A DNA stretch of 64,000 bases from Heligmosomoides polygyrus polygyrus (GCA_947396885.1 OX377202.1:109572221-109636220), one strand, 5' to 3'. Shown: positions 1-13,900, counted from the first letter of the stretch. Notes: generated from the letters alone by a model not told the origin. Program-made: numbers and translations.

Positions 1-336
1 GCCTGTCCCTCAGGTTTATTCACGTGTAGATCACACGACCTCATGGGCCCTTACACAACAAAACACAGAGATAACCTAGAGATTTTTATCAACAGTAGAG
101 ACGCATATGAATGGTAAAAAAAAGCCACGGATAGAGGTCCTGGGAGAAGAGAAGAAAAAGGGACTGCTCGGGAGCGAAGCCGTCACTATACGACCGGCGA
201 TCAGACTAAGATAAACCACGGAGCATCGAGAGCATTCCTAAAGGTTCATTTGTATCCTTCAGTCAGTGAAATGAAACAACGGCCGTCACTGTTACAACAT
301 GCTGAAGACCGTCGAGGGTTGATCCCGCTCATCACA
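1..336 (-). mobile_element. LTR copy, minus strand, with adjoining internal sequence
   Basis: The complement matches the LTRs at 23473-23894 and 25199-25577: the CAGCATGTTG block, the GGCTGAAGGATA block and the final CACGTGAATAAACCTGAGG. The window edge cuts the last few bases. Bases 337-385 match the sequence just upstream of the 3' LTR at 25199 (TTTCCAAATAGGGTAGGA), so this is a 3' LTR with its internal flank. Confidence 0.7.
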
Positions 337-599
337 TCCTACCCTATTTGGAAACCCCTGTTCTCAGGGATTGAAAAGTGGAAAGAATTTCGAGACTTTC
401 AATGACATGATAGCATTCGTGGCAGTATTCCGTTGCAGTTGAGAGTGAGAAGTTGCAGAATAGACACCTGTTGTGAATGTTGTTCCTCGCTGGTTTGGTG
501 ACGACCTTGTTGAATACCTTCGCCGGAAATAGCAGATCAGTTGATGTAGTTGAGTTGATGAAAGAATCGATGCTTGTGGTATTAATATGTTCAGTCAGG

Positions 600-815
600 T
601 CGACAGGGAAGGGCTGTGAAAGAGACAGGTTTCGGGGGCGGGGCCGACACTACACGGCCGTCGATCAGACAGAGGTGAACCCCGGAGCATCCAGAGCATT
701 CCTGGAGGTTCTTTTGTATCCTTCAGCCAGTGAAATGAAACAACGGCGGTCACTGTTGCAACATGCTGAAGACCGTCGAGAGTTGATCCCGGGGTAGATG
801 CCTACGCTCATTACA
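600..815 (-). mobile_element. Truncated LTR copy, minus strand
   Basis: It shares the U3-like half of the same LTR (ending with the complement of TGTAATGAGCG at 815), but the flanking internal sequence is not conserved and the polyadenylation half is missing or replaced by unrelated sequence near 600. Confidence 0.62.
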
Positions 816-1720
816 GAAGTCTTGTTTGCTTGACAAGAAGCGATGTCTGCATTAAATTTTAAAGTCCACGTATGCCCAACGATGATCCCAAGACTTCAAG
901 GTAATCTTGAAAGTTGCCTTAATACCTTGTAGTGTCCCACTTCAGCAGCACGGATGTCGGTCGGGATCTAGGTTTTCCTATTGACCTACCCCCTCTTTTA
1001 ATTCTCACTGTGATGATGTTCCCAGTAATGCCAATAGAATTATCCACAACATATTTAAGTCCTTGGGCACTAATTTAGTGGAACATTTAGTTTCAGCGTT
1101 CAACAAAGTCCTATGCAGGGCCACAACTTGAATATGGTACAACAGTATCTAACAGTCCTCAAGTCGCAACATAATGAAACTCGATGCAATAAGAGCAACG
1201 TGGCCAGAAAGATGTTAATAAGGCTTCATGGGTATGAGTACCCCACCAACCGCCTGCTCCTGTACGCAATAGAATATTTAAAAACGTAAATTCAAGCGGC
1301 CTAAACGCTTAATTTCTCACCTTCCTGTGAGTGTTAAAATCTTTCAAATCTATGTTCAAACGTTCTTACTTCTTGCTCATCACGTTCTCCCTTTTAGATG
1401 TTTTTTATTAACGATTCTTATAGTATCCTTTACGAGTTTTTTATGTTTCGTGTGAGTTTCATGTATAGATAAGTAAATTAAGAGCAATAAGAAGCGGCGG
1501 ACAGTTGAGTAGAATTTTCCGGAGTGTATGTGAATTTTCTTTCGAATCGTATAATAATACATTTAAGCCTCAAATCCTGCACATGTCAGAGTGGAACCGA
1601 TGGGTTACGTCTCCCACATTAATATAAAAGTTGATGTTGGTTTATTTCCTTGACCTCGGCTAGTAGCCTTTCCAAACTTTGAAGACTTAAATGTGTGCCT
1701 GTTTCGCACAGTTGTGCAGA
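816..1720 (+). mobile_element. Mostly unassigned; degenerate non-LTR reverse-transcriptase remnant
   Basis: At about 1120-1180 broken plus-strand frames read RPQLEYGTTVSNSPQVAT, resembling the conserved region after the catalytic domain of jockey/CR1-type reverse transcriptases. Many stops are present. The rest of the stretch shows no recognisable feature apart from the polyadenylation signal of the long gene. Confidence 0.32.
1641..1646 (-). promoter_or_regulatory. Polyadenylation signal of the long gene
   Basis: AATAAA on the minus strand lies 75 bases beyond the TAA, within the usual 3' UTR range of nematode genes. Confidence 0.55.
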
Positions 1721-1931
1721 TTAGAGGTTGTAGCGTGAAACTTTCGAAAAAACAAAACTCTTCACCTCCTCTTTTCCAGCTCGGAAAAGATACTTTTGTG
1801 CAATCGTCTGATCAATTCCTTTCGACTTCCATACATTCGAAATCGCAGACTTCTCGAATGTTGTGCTCACATCAACAAAACCATTTACATGTGATATGTA
1901 ATCCCTAGGCAAATGAATCTTATGAAGGTAT
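1721..1931 (-). CDS. Last coding exon with stop codon
   Basis: The acceptor is CTTCTTTTGCCAG. Sixty-nine codons begin YLHKIHLPRDYISHVNGF and end VFSKVSRYNL before TAA. The composition (KSKGIDQTIAQKYLF, RAGKEEVKSFVF) is typical of globular coding sequence. I do not recognise the domain. The stop is 75 bases from a canonical polyadenylation signal on the same strand, which supports this as the terminal exon. Confidence 0.66.
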
Positions 1932-4900
1932 CTGGCAAAAGAAGTTATTATAAGGAAATGAAAATAAAAGCTGAACGATTTTTGTTCCTGCGCTTTCCAT
2001 AGCATTTTAGAACCCACGTGATAGGTGCAGAAGTTTGTGCCGCAACTCACCTTAACTCACAATGAGCCTCTGAACCTTTATCTCCAAGCTGGCATTTCTT
2101 TTTTAGGTAGCCATCTATATATGCCGACGCCTGAAAGAATTCTGTGCGGTTGGAAAACTCCAACAGATAGATGTAAATTAGTGAACATGAAGAAAAACGA
2201 GCTTAAAAATTCTGTACAGCTCTTCAGTGATTGCGCAATCTTGTGTTCGGCTATAAATGTATTGTTACGATTAAAACTAGCGCCAGGCGCAACTCGACCC
2301 CACACCTTCTTTTCAATACGGATTTTGCTGGTCAGTATTTTATATCCTATTGGTGTATGTGAGCCGCGCTTGGTCGCTAGTTTGCAATTGATTTGGATGG
2401 ATGGCCGAAGGATGCGATCTTTATTAAGGTAATAGAGTACACCAATTACCAAGCGAAATGCAGACAACTTTGTGACTGCACAGCCACTTCCGAAAAAAAA
2501 AGAAATTCGAGTGCCATGACAAATTGAAATTCTACGCTAAAGATCTGGCGACCTTCTATCTTCTATCTATCACGTCCTTTTTTACAAATATCACCTGCTT
2601 CCCCAAACACTATAGACCCATGTGTTATTCCTTCACTTTTGAAGAATGTAGCAGGGTCTTTTTATACTCCAAGCGACGTGATGGAGCGACGTGATCTAAC
2701 TCCAAGCGACGTGATGGAAACGACGTGATGGAGCGAAGTCGTTGTTTGGCAACGCTGTGGTTGTTGCAATGGGTGGCCCCACAGGCGGAGACGATCCTCT
2801 GCGGTTAGAGCTCCCAACCACTCCATGGGCACGCGAGGGTCACCCAGACGTTACTCGTAAGGAAAAGGGGAACCCTACGTATTGATGCTGTTCACAACGT
2901 AATTCTTTAAACACCCATACAACCTATATATGGGTCACCGCGGTCCAACCTGCGGGGCGGTCAGTTTGCGGTCCGCGCAGTGACTTTTGCCGTCCGCGCA
3001 GTGCAACCATCAGGGCCATCAGGCACTCAGCTAGTTCCTCCAGATGGGCACACGGCAAATCCATGAGATTTATTGCGAGACGCAATGAAGAGCGATATCA
3101 TACACAGAAAGAATAGAGAGTAATTCAGAAATCCTCGGTAATTCAGAAATCCTCGGTTGTACTGAACGGATTTTCTCTGAGGCCATAAGGACGAGCGCAG
3201 AGCTGACTAGACGCCACGGTCTCATACTGGTACCGCTACCCCTAATGAGCTGTGAAGGCCTTTTGCAGAACCAGAGTCCCACGATCGCCTTCTGGCAGGA
3301 TAGTAGTATTATAGACGAGAGGGCGGCCAACTTCACCGATAAGCGCGGGGACGATCGATATCGACTGGCAGAGTCGGAGGAACACTGCTTTCGTCGATTG
3401 ACTGCATCAGCAACGTTTCCATGCCTCGAGGCGGTTGAAGCACCTCGTCGGCAACGTGGGAAACAGCACGCCTGGCCAGTTACGGGACAAAGAAGCGATC
3501 GCGCGGTCGCGACAAGCGCAGTACGTAAAGACCTACTGTAGAATGAAGCTAGCGTTCTGATTAATTTATCAGAGCACATTCCTAACCCTCACTGTAGAAC
3601 TTTGTGTAGCAACAAGGTGTTGGTTTTGCTACTCCTGATAGTGGATCTTTTAATGTTAAGTTTCCCTTTTTTATTGAACTTTAGGAGATTCCATTGTTGT
3701 TTCCATGACAAATCCTGCTTGAAAATATCTATGCAGTAGCTTAGTGAATTATTCCTAAACCTTTTCCACCACCAAAAGGTTCACCTATGAGCAAATAAAG
3801 GCGCCCCCAGTTCTAAGTTGTGGTATAGAATCCTGTAGTATAGTAAAAATCGCCACGACTGTTATGCTGCTTTGGAAAATTTGAACATGAAAACGAAAGG
3901 TTAGACAAAGGATCCCAGTATTGTTTGTTCGGACAAAATTTAATATAATTCGTGCACGGAATTTATCAGAAATGTCCTACCCGAGCCGGCCTGTGTTGGT
4001 AGTAATGAAAAAGCAGCGACTGAGATGAGTCGTAGGCAACGGAGTATGGTGCTAAGACTGAAAGACAAGCGACACCCAAAAGCACCTGATAGTGCATATC
4101 CACATTCTGGATGCTCGCTTCTCTGAAATTTATTGTAGAAGGTGGTTAATTAATACAGGAGTACAGTACCGGACGCGTCTTTTGAATAGACGCCGAAAAA
4201 ACCGCACTTTTGCGGTTTTTGCGTCTTTTTGCTATAACTCACCCAAAAGTCATCCACTTGAAAAACCAAGAATATATTTGAGCTCAGGAGATCGAGCTCT
4301 ATTGTTTGTTATATACATTTCATATGGAAGATCAAAAATGGCCAAAATTGTAAACTTGCGCTCCATTGAGAAGGCCGGCCGCGGACGAGTTGTCGGCCGC
4401 AAGGCGTCAAAAACCGTTGCATGGTCACAATTCCTCTAATATGAGGTTTTTTGAGAAAAGGTTGGTACCGTTCGATTCGTCTCCTCGAGATCTACACAAT
4501 CATATATACAGCTTCGCCAAACCACCGCATTTTCGCAGTGGGTGGTCAAAAATGACGGGGGCAGACTTTTTGCTATTGGAGAAGCTTATATTCCAGGACT
4601 TGTATGCTCAAGGAGCACCTCAAGATGGCGTAAAGTGCTTTGTAATGCCAGGCATCCTCCGAGAGCGCGCCGTGAACAATGCATATGGGATCGAACCTAT
4701 CAATCGAGGGGGGGGGACAGTTTGTAGAGTGAGCATTTAGGGAGCTTTATGAGAAATTCTAAGCTGCCCTACTCAGGAATTGCTGTACTCTGTTCCGGCG
4801 AGTCTTAGGAGTGCGCCGGGAGCAATGCATATAGAATCGAACCTACCAATCGAGTGGGGCAACCACTCGCAGATTGCACGCGCGGGCGTTTTCAGAGCGT

Positions 4901-7900
4901 AGTAACTCTGTCAAATTCGAATCGTTTCGGCTGCAACTCCTGGATCTTGTAGTCAGTAGAACGGTTTAGTAGTATGCTGAAGTAGAGCGAGGTAGCTTAG
5001 GAAGAGGCAATGTTACAGGGGTGCGAATATGAAGGTGAGGCTTGTGTGACGTATTTTTTCCGATTTCGGTGGACCACTGCGGGAAGACGCGGCAAGCTAA
5101 AAACCTCAAAACGCGTAGGCGAACAGGCCGTTTAGGATACTTAACGATTACATGCTCAGAGCACCTCAGCTGCCTAAACTGCCTTAGCTTCAGCTGCCAG
5201 TTTGAAGGGGCAGACGATAGCAGTTAGAGTTTCTTGCGCTCTTACTCGGCCAACATTGAGTTTTCGACACTCGCAATGGTACCACTCTGTTCACCATGAA
5301 AAGCGCTATCGAACGGTTCCAATTTCGACCGATTTCGGGAACATCGATTTTTTGACGGTTTCCCATCGAGGACGAGGCCGCTCGAGACGCGGCAGGCGGA
5401 CGGTGACGTCATCGAAAACCGATATCTTCAAATTGTGCCATGCTTGACACCATTCGATAGAGCTTCTCATGCTGAATTGAAAGGTGTTATCAAGAGCAGA
5501 CAGAACTGTAATCTGGGCGAGTAAGAGCGAGGAGAACATCGACCGCTGTTGTGCTAAACTGCACGCGCGGGCGTGTTCGGAGCGCGATAACTCTGTCAGC
5601 TTCAAATCTTTCTGGCTGGAACGTGTGAATTCCGTAGGCAGTAATATGATCTAGTAGCGCGCTGAAACACAGCAATGTAGCTTATGACTAGACCAAGTTA
5701 CAGCTCTGCGAAGATGCAGGTGAGGCTTGTGTGACACGACTTTTTCAGATTTCGGTCGACCGCTGCGGGTACACTAGGCGAGCTAACGGCATGCAAACTC
5801 GCGGACGATCAAAACAGCGAAGGCGCTTTACGATGATCTGCTCCTAACTCTCCAGCTGCCTAAACTGCCTTAGCCCCATCTGCCATTTTAGAGCGGCGGA
5901 CGGCAGCGGTGAAGCTTCTTCCGCTCTTACTCGCCCATGTCCGAGTTTTCGAGCCCCAGCCAGGGTACCATTCTGTTCAGCTCGAAAAGCCCTATCGAAC
6001 GGTATCAATTTAGACCAATTTCGGCAAAATTCATTTTTTGACAATTTCCCTCGGGACGAGGGCGCTCTTCGTAGGGCCTGCCCGGACGATGACGTCATCG
6101 AAAGTCGGCGATTTCGAAATTTCCCAAATTTTCTTGTCCAAACTTCGTCCAAAAGCGTCTAGGGGGTTATTTGGGACGCTGATTACGAATCCAACGTCCG
6201 TTTTTGAAAATTCTGCCGATTTCGATAGGTTTTGGATTTTCTTCTGGATAAATGAGGATGGCCGGGTCAGGAACACCGATTTTGCTCAAACCTCGTCCAA
6301 GGGCAGGATTATTGAGGGGCCAAATACCGAAGTGCCGAAGTCCATTTGGCTTTGGCTGATTATGGCAGGAGACCACCCATACCGATAACTGAGGGTGGTC
6401 AGTGATCCTGACCCTACCAAGGTCAAATGGCTGTAACATGCTCAAATCGGCAGGATTTTCAAAAACGGACGTTGGATTCGTGATCAGCGCCCCAAATAAC
6501 CCCTAAAAGATTTTGGACGAAGTTTGGGCAAGAAAATTTGGCTAATTTCGAAATCGTCGACTTTCGATGACGTCATCGTTCGGGCAGGCTCAGCGAAGAG
6601 CGCCCTCGACCTCGAGGGAAACTGTGAAAAAATCAATTTTCTCGGAATTGGCCGAGATTGATACCGTTCGATAGAGCATTTCGAGCTGAGCAGAACGGTG
6701 CCATCTGGTGCTTCAAAACCTCAAATTTGGGCGAGTAAGGGCGGAAGAAACTTCGCCGCTGCCCTCCGCATCTCCAAAATGGCAGCTGGGACTAATGCAG
6801 GTTAGGCAGATGAGGAGCTATGGGCACTTCATCGTAAAGCAGCTTAACTGCTTTGACAGCCTACGCATTTAGGCCATTAGCTGATCGCGCGTCTCCACAG
6901 TGGTCGACTGAAATCGGAAAAAATCGTGCCACACAAGGTTTACCAACATTTTCGCACCGCTGTAACTTTGTCCATTCATAGGCTAAATTGCTATGTTTCA
7001 GCGCGCTTCTTGAACTTTTTACTGCTTACAAAATCCACAGGTCGCAGCCGAAAAGATTCAAACGTGACAGAGTTATTGCGCTCAGAACACGCCCGTGCGT
7101 CCAATTTAGCACAACAACGGTCTATGTTCTCCGTGTTCTTTCTCGCCCAGATAACAGTTCTCGCGACTCATAAACACCGTTCAATTCAGCACGAAAAGCT
7201 CTATGAAACGGTATCAAGTTCGACTCATTTCGGAAACATCGATTTTCGATGACGTCATCGTTCGTCTGGCGCGGCCGTCTTCGATGAGAAATTGTCAAAA
7301 AATGAATTTTGCCGAAATTGGTCTAAATTGATACCGTTCGATAGGGCTTTTCGAGCTGAACAGAATGGTACCCTGGCTGGGGCTCGAAAACTCGGACATG
7401 GGCGAGTAAAAGCGGAAGAAGCTTCACCGCTGCCGTCCGCCGCTCTAAAATGGCAGATGGGGCTAAGGCAGTTTAGGCAGCTGGAGAGTTAGGAGCAGAT
7501 CATCGTAAAGCGCCTTCGCTGTTTTGATCGTCCGCGAGTTTGCATGCCGTTAGCTCGCCTAGTGTACCCGCAGCGGTCGACCGAAATCTGAAAAAGTCGT
7601 GTCACACAAGCCTCACCTGCATCTTCGCAGAGCTGTAACTTGGTCTAGTCATAAGCTACATTGCTGTGTTTCAGCGCGCTACTAGATCATATTACTGCCT
7701 ACGGAATTCACACGTTCCAGCCAGAAAGATTTGAAGCTGACAGAGTTATCGCGCTCCGAACACGCCCGCGCGTGCAGTTTAGCACAACAGCGGTCGATGT
7801 TCTCCTCGCTCTTACTCGCCCAGATTACAGTTCTGTCTGCTCTTGATAACACCTTTCAATTCAGCATGAGAAGCTCTATCGAATGGTGTCAAGCATGGCA

Positions 7901-10900
7901 CAATTTGAAGATATCGGTTTTCGATGACGTCACCGTCCGCCTGCCGCGTCTCGAGCGGCCTCGTCCTCGATGGGAAACCGTCAAAAAATCGATGTTCCCG
8001 AAATCGGTCGAAATTGGAACCGTTCGATAGCGCTTTTCATGGTGAACAGAGTGGTACCGGTAGATCTCGTCGAGGAGATCACGATAGTATGTCAGTTTTC
8101 TAGAAAGGATGAGTATCAAGACGGCTACAGCAAAAGAACAGAAAGAACGCGGAAAACGCGCCTACCGCGCCCTTTTTCCAATCCTTATGGTGGGTATTGT
8201 AGCAGCTCTGATATTTCATCAATATTATGTTGTCAGCTGATATTTCAGCCTCTACAGCAGGAGAGCGCTTCAGCAAGCATCACTAAGCAAACCAAGGTAA
8301 CACTTAAGAAATTGGTTGGCACTACATCATCCACATCCTGTCCAGAAGCCGCCCTATTCCTGACGCGGCGGGAGCAGGAAAATAAGCGAGATATTTCCGC
8401 TCCCGCAACATCCCTTACCGGCCTCCCGTAACGCGGTTGGTTTTTATTTCATATTCGTTTCATGAATACCTATTTCCTGATCTCGCACCATCGCTTTCCG
8501 CGGGATGTCGTTAACGTTCACGGAAGCGTTTATGCATACGGCTACTACTCCTGTGCAATCGGATCCTGCTTTTTTCGAGCAGTTAAACCTATGAAGCGGA
8601 CGAATTTCGAAGAGCTAATGGCTAGGTTCTCTTCACTTCCGAAATTTTGCTTGACATTAGGCAAACCTTTGACTTAGACCGATAGATGCCGAGTGCTAGA
8701 TGTCACAGAAAACTTGACTAAAGCGCTCATCTAACGTAGCTGAATTTACAGCAGAGTTCTGAGTAACAAATTCTGAACTTACTTCACTAAAAGAGAGCAG
8801 TCCAAATTGTCGCTCATGACCATAACCCTCCTGCGTGCTGTTTCAAGATTTTGTACCTCTTTTCTTAGAATCTGAACGGATAATACGAATAACTTCGGGA
8901 ATGAGTATAGCATAAGCATGGCGCGATGTGGTGTGCTTAAGGTGGAATTGAAAATGAAAAGAAGGCTGCGTGGCATTGCGTGGTGGAGAACCCTTTGTGC
9001 GCGTAGTGGCTATTTCTTGAACACCGATTAAAGAATATGTTCACGACCTCTTATGAGACTACAGCGCGATAGTACTTGCTGGAAGCACCCCATAAAATTT
9101 CAACCCTGCGCAAACTGGACCGGTGGTATACTCGCTTGCCATGCGTTTTATATCTAACACAATTCACATATGCACCAAGTTTACCGCGAAAGCACGACAC
9201 AATAGAATGGCGTAGAGAGCATCACCCTCAAACTTGGGTAATTAAACTTTGTTCTTGAGTGTAAATGAACATAGTGTAACGACGACGACTAAAAAACTAA
9301 AGATATGGGATGCGTCAAATTAGAATTATAACGTAGAAAAAAAGAATGTAAAAGAAAATAAGACATTGTTCACAAAGAATGTGAGCAAATGTGAAGAGAT
9401 GTTTTGTGCGGAGGCGAAGTCACGGCTCCATAGCGCGGCTATTTATGCTGATAAAGCCTCCACTGCGAAGAATAGCATATTAGTTCTGTTATTATTTAAC
9501 AGCGCACTGAAAGCTAACTTGTTTGATCTGCAGTGTTCTGCGCCTTAAAAAATAATTGACCAAGGGAACATGGTAGAACAAAATGAATAAATTGAAGCAG
9601 AAAGTTGACCGTTTTCAAAGGCTCGACTCCATTTGCTTTAACTAATCAATTATCTTAACAGCATGATGGAGCTGACGGGTTCTGGAGCTATCTTGAGCTA
9701 TTGCTCAAGATTAAGCAGTTTGGATGTGCGGAAGTTTGTTTCTCTTTCTTACCTTAGTTTCTGGTCTTTGTCCTGAAATAACCAAGTAGATAATTTGCAG
9801 AAATGCTATTATTATAAGGCACATAATCACAGCAACAACTAATGGCCTGAAAATTTTTAAAATCTCCTTGAGTAATATTTAGTTGGGTCATCTATTTCTA
9901 TATTTACAGTAAACATTGTAGCCTGGCCTGAATTTTCAGTCTCCAAAGGAACACAATTTTTCTTAGAAAAAAACCCGAGTTGAAGATTAGTTTACTGTCT
10001 TCCGCCAGGACAGGAAATGGATTATGTTGTGAGAACGATGCTTCTTACGAACAAAAATTTTCATTGAACACTACGTCGAAAATGTTAAGATTCATCGAGG
10101 TATCGAATGTACAGGACACTTCCTTTCATGTAGCATTATATCCATACCTTTTGTATAGCGCTTTCATAAAAATCAAAGGTACGTACGTTAACGGCTTCGG
10201 CTTTTCTTCAGGTTTCTTCGGTTGTTCCTCTTCTAATTTCGATTTTCTTATTCGATAAGCGTCCGAAGAGTATGATACATCGACTAGAAAACGCTTTGAG
10301 AGTTGCTCATTTAAATCCCACAATGTTCCCACTGGCAGGTGGTTTAACGTACGATAATATTTTGTAAAGGTCACCAAGAATTTATGCACGATGTAATTTT
10401 AGCCAGGTAGGTCTAGTCAATCCAAAAATGTTGAGCAGGCAATCTATCGTCCATACTCTGTTTAGCACATGTTTTCGCCCACCTTAGCGATGCCGCGGCA
10501 CGCAATTACGAGGGCAAGTGATTTATTCTGCGACAATACAGGACACTTGTGCTTTCCATTGTCACCGCGTGCACTAATCCTGTGCAAAATATGAGTTTTG
10601 CAAAATTACGAAGGTGCTGTACCATTCAAGATTTAAACCCGTGGTTTAGCTGTCAAGAAATAGCTACGCTACCCAGTGGCCCGGTGGGTCGTATCGCTTC
10701 TAGAGAACCATGAACTTGATATGACAGCGTTAGAGCTACGCCTAAGGGCACGTTTAGAGGTGCATCGCTGCGCGACGCGACGTTGTGATAAACTGCCATA
10801 TCGATTTATCGCGTCGCGCGATAGATATAGGTACTTATCATTTCGTTGCGCCGCACAGCGATGCTGCTTTGAACGGCCCCTAAAGGCCCCCACAGACTTC

Positions 10901-13900
10901 TGCGGCGTTGCCGATCCCCGCCAGCGACGCCGTCCATCGGCGACGGAGGCGCCGCTGAAGCGGCACCGTCGAAAATGATTTGAATCATACGAGACGGCGC
11001 CGGGAGAGTCTGTCTGGATCGTATTTAATGATACAAAACGGGAGCGGTCGCGCGCGGCGGCGCCTGGCGCGTTGCCAGCTCTGTCGGCCTGCCGCAATTC
11101 TCGCACTGGATCACGTCAGTATGCTTCCTACTGGCATCTGGTTTGTAGGAACGCATGAAAGGCAGGCGATCCACTTTAAAACAGAACAAGCCGTTAGTGA
11201 TATGACTTAGCTGAGCAAAATGTCACATATCAAGGAAGTTAAACATTGTTTGTCCCCATTTACCCGCTTCACTTCTGAAGGAACGTTGAACTCGAGATTA
11301 TCGTGAAACTTATGTCTAACCAGGAAACTATCTCAACGGTAGGTCAGAACGGCCCATGTGTTGTATATGTGCAGAATCGCCTCTCTCTGGGAAGCAACAA
11401 AACGCAAATATCTCGACCCCAATACAACTCTGCATAGAGTTAGGGACGACGGAAGTTGGGCCGTTGGCTGCGTTAGTCCTATGCCTGGAGGCGGAGGGCG
11501 GGCTCAACTTGGCTGGAAACAGCGATGGCGAGCGAGCGATGGTGTCAGAGTGCGTAGAGTGGCGGAGTAATCCCCGTGATCACTGTTTCCAGCCAATTTG
11601 AGCTCTCCCTCCGCGTGCAGGCATAGGGCTAACGCCTCCAACGGCCCAATTTCTGTCGTCCCTAACTCTGCGCAGAGTTGTATTGGGGTTGAGATATTTA
11701 CATTTTCTTGTTTCCCAAAGAGAGGCAATTCTGCCCATATACAACACATTGGCCGTTCCGACCTACCGTTGAGATAGTTTCCTGGTAAGATATACAGTGC
11801 ATGGCCTAGAGTGGCATGCTATTAAGGCTAGTTAAGTATATTTAACAGAACTTTCAATTGAGGAAGATATGACATCAACACTGGATACTGTTATGGTTTC
11901 ACAAAACAGGAATGCTGGTTCTGTTTTCTTCTCCAACGATCAACGGCGAAGAAGCAAACCCAACGTGCTGGGTCATGGCGCTCCTCCGCTGTTGAATCTG
12001 CTTAACGTCATGTTGAAATCTGCAAAGTTACAACTCTCTATTCCATTACTGCTTTTCGTTGAACCCCATCGATCCTTGGTATCCCGAGAGGGGTGTGGGT
12101 GATCTAACTTACCCGTTTTAAGCCACCTTTCCGGTGTACAGCAGGCACCAGCCCGCTTAGTACCGTAATTTCTTAAGTTTCATAGCCCCAAATCCGTTTA
12201 CGTTCCCTTCCCCTCCTCCTTTCCGCCTCGCTCGAAGCCTTTCCTTCCTGGCCAAGCGCATAAAATGCACGAGAGTTCAAAGAAGCAGTACAGTTCCCGC
12301 CACTGGCCTTTTCCTCTCTGGAAGCTGCCTCTCCGATGACTCAGCATACCCGGGGCGAGCTGCCCCGTAATCGGCCGACGGAGCTGGCAACGCGCCAGGC
12401 GCCGCCGCGCGCGACCGCTGTCGCTCCCGTTTTGTATCTTTAAATACGATCGTCTGTCTGCGCTCTGTCCTTTCGTGGCGGGGATCCAGAGCGGAAACGG
12501 GCGCGTAAGCAGTTGGTCCCAACTAGAAAGATTACAGTACCTCGCCGTCGCCGCTGGCCGGCCGGCAGCCACCGTTGAGCGGCTTGACTCATCGATTTCG
12601 CCGTCCGCCGCCCGCCGCTGGCCGCAGAAATCTGCGGGGGCCTTAAGCCCCTTTCATACTCGTCCGAGGGGCGGCGGCGGCGGCGGCCGCCGCTTCAGCG
12701 GCAGGTGGAGGGGCGGTGTCCGTTCTCGCCGCCTAGGGGTGGCGGCGGCCGCCGCCAGCGCTAATTGCGTTTGGCGCGCGCGTACGCGCAGCGGTCTCGT
12801 CTGTGCCGCCGCTCTCGTTGCCCCTCGTGGCCGCCGCCCGAAATGGCCCCAGCCATCTCGGGCAGCGGCCCCGGCGGCGGCGCCGCCAGGGGCGTGGCGG
12901 GGCGTGGCCGCGGCGACGTCGCCGCTGCCAGTATGAAAACCCCTCCACCGCCGTGGCCGCCGCTCGGGCACGTCATCGCCGCCGCCTTCCTATGCTAAAC
13001 CATTGGGCCGCCGCCGCCGCCGCCGCCGCCACGAGTATGAAAGGGGCTTTAAGGCCTATGTTATACTTCGCAGATGCGTCCCAGTGCGTAGCAGCCCGCG
13101 CAACACAGCCTTGCCGAAATCTCCACAGGGGGTTACACGTCGTTACACGTGTTATACTTCCGTCGCCGACAACAGCGTCGGCGACAACTCGTCGTCGCGC
13201 AAAGCACAGTAATAGCCTGCCGCTGGATGTCGGGCCGCATCATTGCGCATTTTCAATGTCGTCCAAGGGTAGCAGAAAACGCGCTCCGATGGAGTATTGT
13301 AATTCTCTCAGAATCCGTGATACTGCCACTGCGAGAAAATGAAAAGTGAGATGTTTTGTAAATAGTATGAAGCAGTGTATCACGCGAACGAATGCTACAC
13401 ACTCCTTTCTCTACAACTAGTAGGGCTCATCGTCACTTGTGGCTGTCCTTGCCTTCTCTGTCTCTCTCGTTCAGCTCCGTTCACAGCTAAATGGACGGTA
13501 TGGTTAGTTCGTCGTTCCCGGCACTGCCATCATCTCCACCGGAGCTCGAATTACGAAATCAAGAGGTGCAGAGACGAAGGCAAGAAGCGCCCGTCTTGCG
13601 GATACCCAATCAGATTTCATTGAGTGCTCGCCCCCGACCTGCTCAACTATTTCTCGTTCTAGTTCGTCTGTATACGAGTGCACAACGACTCCATTCCGCA
13701 AAGATTTGGTGTCGCCCATAGTTGAGAAACTGCGCGAAGCTTGTCTGAGATGGTACAGCCACGTTCTTCGCGCACAAGGCGACACTGTCGGAAAGACTGG
13801 CTTTAACCTCAAGGTACCCGGAAAGCGGCCGCGAGGAAGACCAAAGCAGCGCTGGCTTGATAGGCTGCATTAAGACTTAAAGATCGCTAGGTTGCACTCT

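Noticed and set aside
9970..10031. A longer transmembrane exon reading FFLRKIVFLWRLKIQ as the only model
   Set aside because: The reading is open, but its acceptor (GAAGACAG) is poor; I kept it as an alternative rather than the main model.
12475..13342. Several long overlapping frames in the GCC-rich block
   Set aside because: They occur in multiple phases on both strands and come from CG-rich trinucleotide runs inside a hairpin MITE; none has splice sites or protein-like composition.
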